Made by a program: the position numbers and the translations under genes. Below are positions 12,376-24,100 of a DNA stretch of 64,000 nucleotides, one piece after another. Source of the stretch: Trichopria drosophilae (lineage: Eukaryota > Arthropoda > Insecta > Hymenoptera > Diapriidae); assembly GCA_030407085.1 (NCBI GenBank), contig CM059584.1, forward strand, positions 6,882,001-6,946,000. Direction: 5' to 3'. The notes beneath the pieces are model-generated. The model saw only the letters and a program-made list of their open reading frames with translations. It did not search any database and was not told the origin of the DNA. Each line of letters begins with the position of its first letter. The stretch's first letter is position 1.

Positions 12376-14104
12376 TGTAATAAATTTAATAAAATAACTG
12401 TGAAAAACAAACTGCCAAGTTTTTCTATTCAATCGTAAATTTCAAAGGATTACAGATTGTCACGAACGTAGTATAAGAACTTTATTCTTTAAATGACAGT
12501 GTATAACATCACAAAGTTGTAGTAGTTCTACAAAACTAAATACTAATGTACAAGTGTAAATAAAATTATCAAAATTTAGACCTTTTAATTGAATGCCAGG
12601 TATTATGACGGTTAAATATAATGTGGGGCATATAAACTATTAACATTCTGTTACTGAGCACATATATACAACTTTTATATTGTTTTGAAGATACAATGTG
12701 CATTCGACCAAAATTCATTAACGGAGATGGTTAGTTTTGTTATTATATACTACGCAATTCTATTTTTTGAGATATGCACATATACGTGGGTCAGGCTGCA
12801 AAAAAGCTTTAAGCCGAGACACGCCCGTTGTGCATTATTTATCATTTTGTACAATAAAGACAAGATATTTTTATTGTAATTATAAATTAATTAAATATCA
12901 AATTTCTGACTTTGGATGAAATTACAGCCTGAATGCGCTTCGAATTATTCAAATTCCTTAGCAGGGTACATGTATAATCGTTTGGTATTAAAAATGTTAT
13001 ATTCCTCTACCAGATTTATATTAATTTGACGTTTCATAAATTAATATAACTTCATATCTTTCTATAAAATAAAAAAAAAATGAATGAACGGTACTTTTCA
13101 TAATGTAAATACTAACTCTCCAACCTGAGAGATCAACACTCAAACTTATTAATATGTGCAATGGACATAGAATAAAGAATTAAACCATAAATGTTCATCA
13201 TAATCTTTCATCGGAAAAACCTCGGAAAATACTGAACCATCAGCAAAAGTAGTAAAAAGATTTCGATCCGTTCAGCCGCACCCCGATGAAGACGTTCTAG
13301 GCAATAAAACAGTATACGATCGTAACATAAAAAATATACAGTAAGCGACTGGTTAACGTGAATGCGAATTAATGATTATTCCAGCTTATCCCAGTTTATT
13401 TGCTTTTAACTGTCGGGAAAATGTATTAACGCGTTCTATTCGCATAAAGCGAGATTCAAGCAGTTATCGCTCCGGGTGATTAACAGTCCACTCGAAAACT
13501 GCGCAGAGAATCTTGTCAAAATGATTATAATCTTGGCATGGCGAAAATATGTGATAAACATCTCAACTATTTTGTGATATAAAAAGTGGATGAGATTTAC
13601 CGGGAAACACGGTGAAATATTCATCGGTGACTTCTGGTTTTAACAGCATATAATTTCGCTTCCTTACGAATGTCCATTAGCCTGCAGGGTTTTGCTATAT
13701 CCGATTTCTTTTTAATTTTCGTAATGTATGTCGTGATAAAAAAGTCGCAAGAATCTGATATCTTATTGAAAAGAATATTAAATGGAATGTCTTTAAGTGT
13801 CTCTTCATTACGGTTTCGATGACATTACTTAAAGAAGGTTGGTAATGTACAGAATTGGTTAGAATTTCATTATATCAAATTTAAAGTTTTCTCTTTTTTG
13901 TAGTACTTACGGTAAATGTTTGAATGTATATAACTTTAGTGCTCACGAATCACTTGTGTACGTATTTATAAATATGCACAAGAATAATAATTAAATTTGT
14001 AAACACAATTTTAAATTTACCATTGATTCTTAAACAAGAATATTATTGCACAACGTTTTAAATTTGTTTCCTTTTTCGGGTATTTTGATTTCTTTGACAA
14101 TGCC
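12376..14104. other. Gene-free stretch with a weak G+C island
   Basis: No gene was recognised. The part from about 13240 to 13690 is moderately G+C-rich and non-repetitive (for example CCGTTCAGCCGCACCCCG) and may be a conserved non-coding element; the rest is AT-rich. Confidence 0.35.
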
Positions 14105-14283
14105 AAAAATTATGTCCGGGGAGCAAAGTTCCGAAAATCAAAACCCCGAAAGGCTAAAATTTCGATATTGCTTGAGTTCGAAGTATTTTAATTTGCTTTC
14201 TTTTTGCCAAATTTTCAAAGACAAAGTAAAGAAAACTTTCGGTGTGTTAATTTTCGGAAATTTGTTCCCCGGCCAAAATTATA
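14105..14283. repeat. Inverted-repeat (foldback/MITE-like) element
   Basis: Arms of about 48 bp at 14105-14153 and 14236-14283 are imperfect inverted copies. The left arm carries TTATGTCCGGGGAGCAAAG and the right arm carries CGGAAATTTGTTCCCCGGCC. The spacer is about 80 bp. Arm ends do not show a clear target duplication, so the class is unknown. Confidence 0.6.
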
Positions 14284-16589
14284 ACAGACGAAAAATATTT
14301 TTTTTTAATTCTATTTTGTGTAGACTAAATTGTACTATACTATTGCGAAATGGATCCCCTCAAAATTTACTAACTTATCAAATTGTCTCATCGGAAAGTC
14401 CACTTTTCTCTTATAAACTATTTAATATATTATCTGTAATAAGTAAATAAATAAAAATAATTTTTTCTAACTTTAACAAAAAACGATTGATTGAAACTAA
14501 TAACAATTTTGACGAATTGAGGTTAAGAATGCAAAGTTTAAATAAATGAAAGTTGGGATCACGTTCCCTTCTCTCGTTTTCACAACATGCAGTCAATTTT
14601 TGGGGTCGTCGGAATGGACGACAGTCAATTTCGCAGGTCCTACTGTACTGTACTATGTACTATATTCTTTTTTCAGAGTCTTCGATCTTGTGGGATGTCC
14701 ATACTTTTTTTAAAACGATTAGTATAAGTTTATTCAATACTACGGTTGAAGAAATAAAATTTCATACATTTTTTGATGATTGAAAGGTTAAAGATTTATA
14801 AAATAACCATGCCATGCAAACTACTCATTCAGCGAATAGTATTGAATATAGTATGTTTTTTTGAAAATCTACTAATATCCCCTATAACAATTAAGGTCTG
14901 CATATATTTTTATGCAAAACACTAGAATTATATGGTTAATTGTCTATTAAATTATGTAAATTTTTAAGGTGACCACAACTGTGGACCGAAAGGAAATTCT
15001 CAAATTTTTTTCTTATTAAGATGTTCATGTATTCAAAATGATACTACTGTTATTATTCTTAGAAACAAATAAATTATTCTATTATATTTTTATTAATTAT
15101 GCGTTATTATTTTCTGTTTCAGGTAAGTTTGAACCAACATCTCTGATCTTTGCCTGCTACATCAGTTGGTATCGTATTGAAATGTTTCTTACTCTGAGCG
15201 TAATATATTTAAAAGAACGCAACGAAGCATTAATGCATGGTTCATATGTTTTTTTATCATATTGTAACAATTTCAAAACATACACAACATACATAAGTTC
15301 TTATGCATGTCAGTACTTAACAATGGAGACATGCACTGAACTGTATGAAACACTTGGTTAAAAAATACTTGGTGAATTTTTTTTTTATTTGATATGTGGA
15401 TAAGTAGTTCAAATTTTATTTATGGACATTTAAATTAAAAAACATTGTTAGTTAAGTTCCCAATTATTTCTTTATACAGTTATTTCAATGTACGATTTAA
15501 TATTCATATGAAATAATTAGTAATGTGAGGATTTGCAATTTACATTTTCTTCGACGTACCGTTTCAAAAAAATATTAAGCATTAAAAATAGGCATTAACA
15601 TGCCAAAAAAGAATTCAGAACTAATATTCCAAAAGATGCATTTTTTAGTTATGGAGAGGAAAGAGCAATCAAACAATTGAATTTTTGGTTTGGATAAATA
15701 ATTGTTTGAATACAGATTATCAAAAATCTTTTTGATATTTTTAGATTATTTTTATGGGAAATTTTAATTCTGAAAATTACGAAATATGAAATTTTTAAAT
15801 AATCCATATAGTTTACTTTTGAAAAATGCAGTTACATTTTAATAAATTTTGCACTATTATATTGGTTAGCTTCGATTATATTTCGAAAAATACATTATGA
15901 AATTATTTTGTTGTTTTTCCCTGTAACCTGTCCAACAGGATGTAATGTCACATTTCTTTAATTATTTGTACAATCCAATTTCCAAAAACCTGTAGGAAAA
16001 GAAACCAGCATTACTATGTATTGTATAAAAATTCCAATAGCATTTAAGACAATGACGCATTGCGAAGGTTTTTGTTTCATACTAGCATTCTTTTTTTTAA
16101 ATAGAAAAAAAAACGTTTAACGCGTGTGATATAAAATAACATTATTTTTACAACTATGAAATGATTTTGTACTTTCACATCTTTCAAATTAAAATTTTCG
16201 AAACAAACACCAGTTTACAAATCACGGTCCGACGGCAACTATTTTGACATTATAAATATGTGAAAGACCTTTACCGACGCGACGGTTAATACCAACTACT
16301 CGAGTTCCTCATAGATGATTCGGCCATCTGAATTGATAATAATGTGACTGGAACGCTGCCAAAATGTTGACAACATGGTGAAAGGTTCATTCATACTAAA
16401 TATATATAAATATATATCATATATACTAAAACTGAATATTGATTTATAAATTTTAATCTTTACCAACTATAAAGAATTCTCAATGCCAAAATTCAAGATA
16501 TTTTCAGCACATGAGTAACCCGTCTAAGAATGTATCAAAACATAGTCCGATTGTACTATTCAAAAGACAAATGAATCGAGGATTTCCGA
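14284..16589. other. AT-rich intron-like DNA around a recursive splice site
   Basis: Apart from the zero-length exon signal at 15122/15123 nothing coding or repetitive was recognised. An open frame crosses the ratchet site (about 15038-15361), but it has no recognisable domain and its codons look like AT-rich chance sequence. Confidence 0.4.
15085..15129 (+). other. Recursive splice (ratchet) site, zero-length exon
   Basis: A complete 3' splice site is fused directly to a complete 5' splice site. The pyrimidine-rich TATTTTCTGTTTCAG ends at 15122 and GTAAGT begins at 15123. A plausible branch site (TATTAATTATG) lies roughly 20-30 bases upstream. In Drosophila such AG|GT sites let very long introns be removed in steps: the upstream exon joins here, regenerates a donor, and is spliced again. 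The site is on the + strand, the same as the only clear exon (41311-41436), and lies within the intron of at least 41 kb upstream of that exon. The motif is seen directly; use in vivo is inferred. Confidence 0.6.
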
Positions 16590-16985
16590 AAATCGAATTA
16601 AGAAAACAAACGAAAATCGGCAAAAAATGGGTGGAATTTCACGCGTCTCAAAAGCGTCGATGAGAATGCGTTGAGGGAATGTCTCACAGGTAAAAAAGTA
16701 GCTCTCGGAGGAGGCCGGAACGAGACGTATAGCTCACGCGCGGCGCGAAGAAACGGCCGGGTTGTAATGAGGATACGATTTACTCCTAATAAGAAGATAC
16801 GCATCATATTTTACGAGCGTGCCGCTATGCGCTTCCGCGCCATAAATGGCGTGTGGTAACGCATATAATATAATCCGTTGCTGGTGCATGTACACGCATC
16901 TGGGACCATTAACAGGCTGCCCTCTAACGTATAACCAGTGCTGAATTCCCTTTCGAACATGAAATTTGATAAAAAACGTACACGA
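16590..16985. promoter_or_regulatory. G+C-rich island with palindromic CArG box
   Basis: This is one of the most G+C-rich parts of the window and sits directly left of the satellite array. At 16839-16851 the sequence CGCCATAAATGGCG is an inverted repeat whose core CCATAAATGG fits the CArG consensus of SRF/MADS-box factors. Two open frames on opposite strands cross the island but neither has splice sites or a domain, so it is called non-coding. Confidence 0.3.
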
Positions 16986-17012
16986 CTAGATATATTATAA
17001 CCTTTACTTAAG

Positions 17013-18968
17013 TTGTATTTGACTGCACATAACTGTCGCCAAAAATGCAAAAAAAAAACTAAGGAATTTAGCTTTAAAATATAGCTTTGAAAAAACTGTA
17101 TTTTTGAGATTTGTTATGAATTATGCCTTCCTAGTCTTTATAGTGACTGAACATGTTGGACCAAACTATACTATGACAGGAACTAGTACCAGTTTCTGGA
17201 CAGCTGTTCTGTTCTGTAGGCCATGAGCATTGTGAGCTAGAACCACCCTAGGTCCCCTACTACACAAAAAAACTGGTTATTGTTGTATTTGTCTAAACAT
17301 AACTGTCGCCAAAAATGCAAAAAAACTAAGGAATTTAGCTTTAAAATATAGCTTTGAAAAAACTGTATTTTTGACATTTGTTATGAATTATGCCTTCCTA
17401 GTCTTTATAGTGACTGAATATGTTGGACCAAACTATACTATGACAGGAACTAGTACCAGTTTCTGGACAGCTGTTCTGTTCTGTAGGCCATGAGCATTGT
17501 GAGCTAGAACCACCCTAGGTCCCCTACTACACGAAAAACCTGGTTATTGTTGTATTTGACTGCACATAACTGTCGCCAAAAATGCAAAAAAAAAACTAAG
17601 GAATTTAGCTTTAAAATATAGCTTTGAAAAAACTGTATTTTTGAGATTTGTTATGAATTATGCCTTCCTAGTCTTTATAGTGACTGAACATGTTGGACCA
17701 AACTATACTATGACAGGAACTAGTACCAGTTACTGGACAGCTGTTCTGTTCTGTAGGCCATGAGCATTGTGAGCTAGAACCACCCTAGGTCCCCTACTAC
17801 ACAAAAAAACTGGTTATTGTTGTATTTGTCTAAACATAACTGTCGCCAAAAATGAAAAAAAAACTAAGGAATTTAGCTTTAAAATATAGCTTTGAAAAAA
17901 CTGTATTTTTGACATTTGTTATGAATTATGCCTTCCTAGTCTTTATAGTGACTTAATATGTTGGACCAAACTATACTATGACAGGAACTAGTACCAGTTT
18001 CTGGACAGCTGATCTGTTCTGTAGGCCATGAGCATCGTGAGCTAGAACCACCCTAGGTTCCCTACTACACGAAAAACCTGGTTATTGTTGTATTTGACTA
18101 AACATAACTATCGCCAAAAATGCAAAAAAAAAAACTAAGGAATTTAGCTTTAAAATATAGCTTTGAAAAAACTGTATTTTTGAGATTCCTTATGAATTAT
18201 GCCTTCCTAGTCTTTATAGTGACTTAATATGTTGGACCAAACTATACTATGACAGGAACTAGTACCAGTTTCTGGACAGCTGATCTGTTCTGTAGGCCAT
18301 GAGCATCGTGAGCTAGAACCACCCTAGGTTCCCTACTACACGAAAAACCTGGTTATTGTTGTATTTGACTAAACATAACTATCGCCAAAAATGCAAAAAA
18401 AAAACTAAGGAATTTAGCTTTAAAATATAGCTTTGAAAAAACGGTATTTTTGAGATTCCTTATGAATTATGCCTTCCTAGTCTTTATAGTGACTTAATAT
18501 GTTGGACCAAACTATACTATGACAGGAACTAGTACCAGTTTCTGGACAGCTGATCTGTTCTGTAGGCCATGAGCATCGTGAGCTAGAACCACCCTAGGTT
18601 CCCTACTACACGAAAAAACTGGTTACTGTCGTATTCGACTAAACACAACTGCCGCTAAAAATGCAAAGAAAAACTAAGGAATTTGATGAGTAGGCGATAA
18701 AAGAATACCAAACATAAAATATAGCTTTTACAAATCTGTATTTTTAAGAATTGTTATGAATTATGCCTTCCTAGTCTTTATAGTGACTGAATATGTTGGA
18801 GCAAACTATACTCAGATAGGAACTAATATCAATTTTTGAACAGCTTTTGTGTTCTAACAGGAACTAGTACCAGTTTCTGGACAGCTGTTCTGTTCTGTAG
18901 GCCATGCGGATTGTGAGCTAGAACCACCCTAGGTTCCCTACTACCCAAAAAACTGGTTTTTGGACAAT
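17013..18968. repeat. Satellite-type tandem array, seven copies of a ~270-bp unit
   Basis: Units start at 17013, 17283, 17550, 17820, 18088, 18359 and 18629, so each is 267-271 bp. Every unit carries CGCCAAAAATG, GCCTTCCTAGTC, GGAACTAGTACCAG and ACCACCCTAGGT. Units 1 and 3 are alike (GACTGCACATAAC; GAACATG), units 2 and 4 start alike (GTCTAAACATAAC; GACATTTG), and units 5 and 6 are nearly identical (GATTCCTT; TTAATATG; GATCTG; CATCGTG). Unit 4 joins a type-2 left part to a type-5 right part. The last copy is longer: it contains an inserted stretch near 18680-18712 and a diverged internal duplication near 18820-18900. No coding frame spans the unit. Confidence 0.95.
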
Positions 18969-19059
18969 TTCTAAACTCAGATCTCAACTATCGATTTTTT
19001 AGCATTTGCAACTTAGTTTACCGCAATTGTTTTTATAATATACTCTGCAAATTTTATAA

Positions 19060-19920
19060 ATCATGAATTTAGGTCCTGTTATCTATCAATCTTCCTCATT
19101 TTCAGCCACGACTAAACTACACATTTTCCAACTAAGTTTCGAGACAATAAAACTCGTCGAAGAATGTCACCAGCATAGAAACTTGCGGCGTCCAAATTGG
19201 GATTTCAGAATTTCACACGAAATCGAGCGTGCTCGAATATATTAAAGGGGTAATGTTTAAATGCGCGTGATTTGTCGAGGGCACAATTCTCTCCAGAACT
19301 TCGATAGTGGAATTTATTCTTCTTTCTCTCTCCCTTTCCCAACCGCCATCCAGAGGGACTTTTCCGGAGATAGTGGCGATAGTATCGGTACCGAGACACG
19401 GGTTTGCGTGTCTTGGCGGCAAATCGCGACCGGATAAATTAATGACCCGAGATGTCGGCTCGTGCGGGTCGCCCACGCGAAATTTAAAGTTCGCTATCAT
19501 TCAACTATGCCGCCGCATCGGTGCGTGCCGTGGAACTAAAAGACCCAACAGAGGGCGAACAGTTCCGACGAAACCGGTCGTGTGAACCGCCTCAGAATGC
19601 CATTTCTCTTGGTTCTGCTTATGCTTATATCTTCCTAGCCAGAGTAATGGACCTCTGGTGGATTGGCACTTGACAAACAGTTTTGACGTTCATCGTCTTC
19701 CCTGCATCCACTATTGTACTCGGCGACAGGATCATTAAAATCTGATTGTGATCGTGCGGATGATCTTTTTAAACGATGTACCGAACGCACGAATAAATCG
19801 AACTGTCGACGGAGTGTTTCGGCAATTGTGGATGATCTGAGGAATGCATCAACAAAAAGTGACGATGGAAGAAAGATGAAGAACGCAAGAAAAAAGTATT
19901 CAAACCTCTTCGAAATTTAT
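19060..19920. promoter_or_regulatory. Large G+C-rich island right of the satellite
   Basis: About 0.8 kb of non-repetitive sequence with raised G+C, including CGGTACCGAGACACGGG and AAATTAATGACCCG. Several short frames overlap on both strands, as expected from composition. One + strand frame begins right after a good acceptor-like tract (TTCCTCATTTTCAG, ending 19105) and runs to a stop at 19245, but no partner donor or domain supports an exon. Regulatory role is inferred only. Confidence 0.3.
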
Positions 19921-22812
19921 CAAAAATATTCGTGTTAAGGTTCTGCTCTAGAAGGGTGCAATGAGTTATTTCAGTTTATTTGTTTACATCTATTGGAGGT
20001 GTTGTTCCATGAGACATAGCACCTTTACCATATTTTGTCAGGACCTAAAATGTGTTTCTGATGATGCTTCGTTTTTTTTTTTTTTTAAGGTTTTCCGTCT
20101 TCTCAATTTTGAAATCTTCAGAATGTTTTTTTACCCACCATGTATCTTTAAAATGTGTATAATAAGTGCTTCACTGATAAGCTGGGAATTTACGCTGAAA
20201 ATCGAAAATTAAAAGTGTCCGAATCAATTCAAATTCAGGCTCTGTCAGGTTGATTCTAATTATTATAAACGGTCTGTTAACGACTACCAAAGAAATTAAG
20301 AACTATTGGAAATAGGTGATTTTAATTTATTTCTCGAAAAAATCTCGATCAATTTTTACATGATTCCTTTGGAGTCCTATAAGAGACCGTGTAAAGTAGA
20401 ATTACCCTCACAATGCCCGAATTTTGAAAAATTAATTCAGACATTTTTAATTTACGTTTTTCAGCGTAAATTTCTACCTTACCGACCTACTACTTTAAAA
20501 CCCCATTAACGTTATAATTTAACATTAATCTATATTAAAAGTAAAAAATATTTTACGGAAGCAATCCGGAAAATCCTGACGTAAAAAATTTTAACCGACT
20601 TTAAGCTCATTTTAACGTGAAAAATTTTTTATTGGCGGATTTTATGGTTTTTCACAAAATTAGACGCTACTAATCATATTTATTGTACTCTGATCAAAAA
20701 GAGAATAAAATTTTCTTCAAAATAAGAAAAAAAATTTGTTGGATCCTTTGCAGTTCAATGCGCGAGTTAGTGGCCCCTGCTTTATGTGCATATACGTATA
20801 TTCCAGGGGCCTTCTTTTCTAACAGTACTGTTTCAACAGCGTTTTCGTTTATATTAGCTATCTTATCAGTACAAGTGTTCTGCATGTATTAGTAATTGAT
20901 TAGTAATAATAGTTTCTTACTTTTAGTAATAATAGTTTTTTTTTGTGTGGACATACGGATTCAAAAAGTGATTTCAACAATTAAATTCCATCTTTTGCCC
21001 TCATTTTATTTACATTTTTAAAAATGCATATTTTTACTCGAAAGATCATCCAAAAATGCACAAAATTCATGTCGCATAAAATATTTTTCACTCATTTCTA
21101 TCCTCGTAAAAATAAAGATAATAAGCAATCATAAGCTTTCTTTAAAATGAGAAATCTGAAATGTGCTCTAAAATTATTAAACAAACAATTTTACAATTTC
21201 AATGGTCAAAGTGTTACATTTTTAAGTATTTTCAAGCACATATAGATAAAATTGTAATTAAAAATTTTATAAAAAAAAGTGGTTCGCTTGGCATGAAACG
21301 TCCCATATTTGACACCTTTATTCTCACTTTTTCGTGGTTTTTTATTAATTATTTCATACGTTTTAATACGAGAATATTTATATTGTGTAGTCTATTAAAT
21401 TCTTTACTACATTTCATGTATAACAAATATTTATTGATAAACAAATTATTGTTACAAATAAATAGAATTTACTTTTTTGTGATCAGCGACCCGGAGAAGC
21501 CCAGAGCAATAAATTTTAGGTGTAAATAAAAATGTTTGCTTCAGAAGGTTAAATATTTTCGTCTGTTACTTACTACTCAATATCTCGTACGTACAAAAAT
21601 GTGTATAAAAGTGTTATTAGTTATTAATAACAAAGATGGTATCTTCATAAAACACTGAACATAGTTAATTTATTCATAAGGAAATAGATCAGAAACCTTT
21701 AATTTCTTCTAAACTGTAAATTAAAAAAAAAAATATTTTGTCTTATGTTGTTTCAAAATTACTTGCAGAACAATTTAATCTTGTTCTTATGTATTTATCT
21801 TGTTCAGAAATAAATGAATGGTATAAAAATCATTGCATCAACGACCATTTTCCTATACATTACATCAGACAATTATCATCAACTTTGGAAATAAATGCGT
21901 TTAGAAATAAACTGCGAATATAAAAAATGTCGAAATAATCATTTTTAGAACTTCGTCTTAGTTAGCAAAAACGAATATCCTTAAACTACTTTCCTTAGAA
22001 TATTATATTATAATATAAGTAAGAAAATATTAAACTACTTGTTTACCGTGATTTAATTTCTACTTTTCGAATGCGTTTCCGTTCACATTTTATGTAACGA
22101 AAATTACATTGAGAATGATGCAAATTTTTAGAACTAATTGTATTTTATGACACATACTGTATTATTCATATTTCGTGACGAGATGTTACAAGCTACATGC
22201 AATTACAAGTTGACAAAGACTATAGACCTAGTGTTCAAAATTTCACGAAATCAGTTTTATTTTCCAGAGTTAACGTTTCACACCTCAATTTAACACCAAA
22301 AACTTGATCCATCATAATGAAAGTTAGTATCTACTTTATTAATTAAACCATATTTTATGTTGATAACGTGGATTAAAAGTCTTATTTTCGGTTTTGTTTC
22401 TTTCGCTGTTAGGATAACATTCATTAGGAAAAGTTTACTTTAAATCAACGTTTCAAATTTGTAGTACAAACTTATGTTGTAGTTATCTCTTAGTTATAAA
22501 ATAATTTTCTTGTCAATTTCAATTTTTACCCGACAATTTCAAACGAACCTATAAACGTTCAGAATTTTTTATAACAAAATAATTTTTGTACGGTGTAGAC
22601 TTATATTATCAAGTAGTTAAAATTTGATCTTACGCATATTATGAAACTGATCCTAGATATTCAAAATTCAACATGATAAAGTCATTAAAGTTACGTATTT
22701 GTTTTGACCATATGCGGCCAGTATGTGTCGCCATTTTCGAATACTGTTCCTCATTTCAGGATCATTAAAGAGTCATTAATTCAGAAAAGAAAGAAACATA
22801 ATTTTTTATTCA
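19921..22812. other. AT-rich gene-free stretch
   Basis: No gene was recognised. A 12-base T run lies near 20073. GGCCCCTG at 20771 and CAGGGGCC at 20804 form an isolated 8-bp inverted repeat without further pairing. Other frames have chance-like composition. Confidence 0.4.
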
Positions 22813-23190
22813 GAGGGCGTAAAATAACCATTATACGCCTCCTTTTGGGGCGTGAAATATAAACAGTCTAAAAATGGTTGATTTTTCTAGAAAAAAAAAC
22901 GATAAATACGATTTCTTATATTTTTCTACATTACAATAGATTATGATAATGATGGAACGCTATAGAAAATGACGATTGTAAATACAAATAAACGAGCAGT
23001 AGCGGGATATTACACGAATTTTCCATTATAAACATAAACATTACTGATTGAAAAATAAACTCGATAGTCAGTGTCACGCATAGCAGTAAACATCTTTAAT
23101 TTGTGTGATACAATGAATGGTCATTTTACTCCCCCGAATCGAAAAATATTGTTTGCACCACGGGCGTAAAACGACCATTTCACGCCCTTA
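22813..23190. repeat. Region bounded by copies of a GGGCGTAAAA...ACGCCC palindrome
   Basis: Two near-palindromic motifs (GGGCGTAAAATAACCATTAT.. at 22814-22840 and GGGCGTAAAACGACCATTTC.. at 23162-23187) bracket about 0.32 kb; a third, partial copy (ATGGTCATTTTACTCCC) lies at 23116-23135. Further copies occur at 23841, 47709 and 55484. The idealised form is CGTAAAATG-AC-CATTTTACG. This could be a small foldback repeat family; ends and target duplications were not identified. Confidence 0.4.
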
Positions 23191-23569
23191 GTGCAAAAAG
23201 TACTATTACGTGTACTTCTAAAGTTTTACAAGTTTTCAAAAAAAAAATTCCTAATTACCTGAATGCAACTTGAAAAACTGATTTTCTTCGACCAATTTTA
23301 AGACCTTTTTATAGTCAGAAAATGATCTTTAACCCTTTAAAGACCAAATGTAACCTGAAGTTTGACCCCTTTTATTGCCTAGACCCTGCTCTTTCGAATA
23401 ATGTATGGATGTATGCCACAAATTTAAAAAATAATACAAATAAAAAATTGTGAACTTTTTTAGTTTAGACTACGAATTATCGAAAAATAAATTCTACGTA
23501 CAATACCAGAGAACCTAGTCAAAATTACAGCACTTGATGAAATCATACACAACTGGAAATAATTGCTGA
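23191..23569. other. AT-rich stretch with a possible lone piggyBac-type end
   Basis: At 23330 the sequence TTAACCCTTTAAAGACC has the TTAA-CCC form of a piggyBac-like terminus, similar in layout to the element at 51475. No matching GGG-TTAA right end was found nearby, so this may be chance or a truncated copy. Confidence 0.2.
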
Positions 23570-24100
23570 AGCCTGGGACTTTCACATACGTTCCCTTTAC
23601 GGTAAAACCGAATGGTGGTACCCACATTAAGATTTAATTAATCCAATAAAAATCGATGAACGTCACTTACAATTTTATTCTCGAAATCCTCTGAGATGTA
23701 CAATTTGTTTTCGTGTTCCTGGAACTGGAGAGATCAGTCTTTTATTAATTTTCCAACCCATAACCCACCGTCATTATTCCGATTTCATTTTATACGGTTT
23801 CGCGAATTCGGATGATACGCCCGCGTCCACGATGTCGAGAGGGCGTAAAACAGTATCAAGGTCGACTTACTAAAATGGGCCTTATACGTACCAAACGAGC
23901 GCTTGTTTAAATTAATAGTGGGTATGACAACCCGTGAGAATTGCAAAGTGCGATTGCATGCAGGAATGAAATGGTTATTGCGAACGACTGCGTTATTATA
24001 GCGGCGAGACCATTCTCGTAAATGCCGTGTTATATGCGTTTTCTTAAAATATGAACTTGTGCCGTTTCCATTTCGTATGGATATCAGTATCTCAGTTAAA
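23570..24100. promoter_or_regulatory. G+C-rich island, candidate regulatory element
   Basis: Non-repetitive sequence of raised G+C (for example GATACGCCCGCGTCCACGATG) without a splice-bounded frame. It contains one copy of the GGGCGTAAAAC half-motif at 23840-23851. Confidence 0.25.

Noticed and set aside
11788..12432. Long Lys-Asn (minus) and Leu-Phe (plus) open frames
   Set aside because: They are the in-frame reading of a 6-bp microsatellite; no flanking coding structure exists.
17013..18968. CRISPR-like repeat array
   Set aside because: Whole 270-bp units repeat without unique spacers, and the genome is eukaryotic.
20771..20811. microRNA-type hairpin with GGCCCCTG/CAGGGGCC arms
   Set aside because: Pairing stops after 8 bp on both sides.
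21485..21518. Small exon reading DPEKPRAINF after TTTTTTGTGATCAG
   Set aside because: The acceptor is fair but the following donor (GTGTAA) is poor and the frame has no support.
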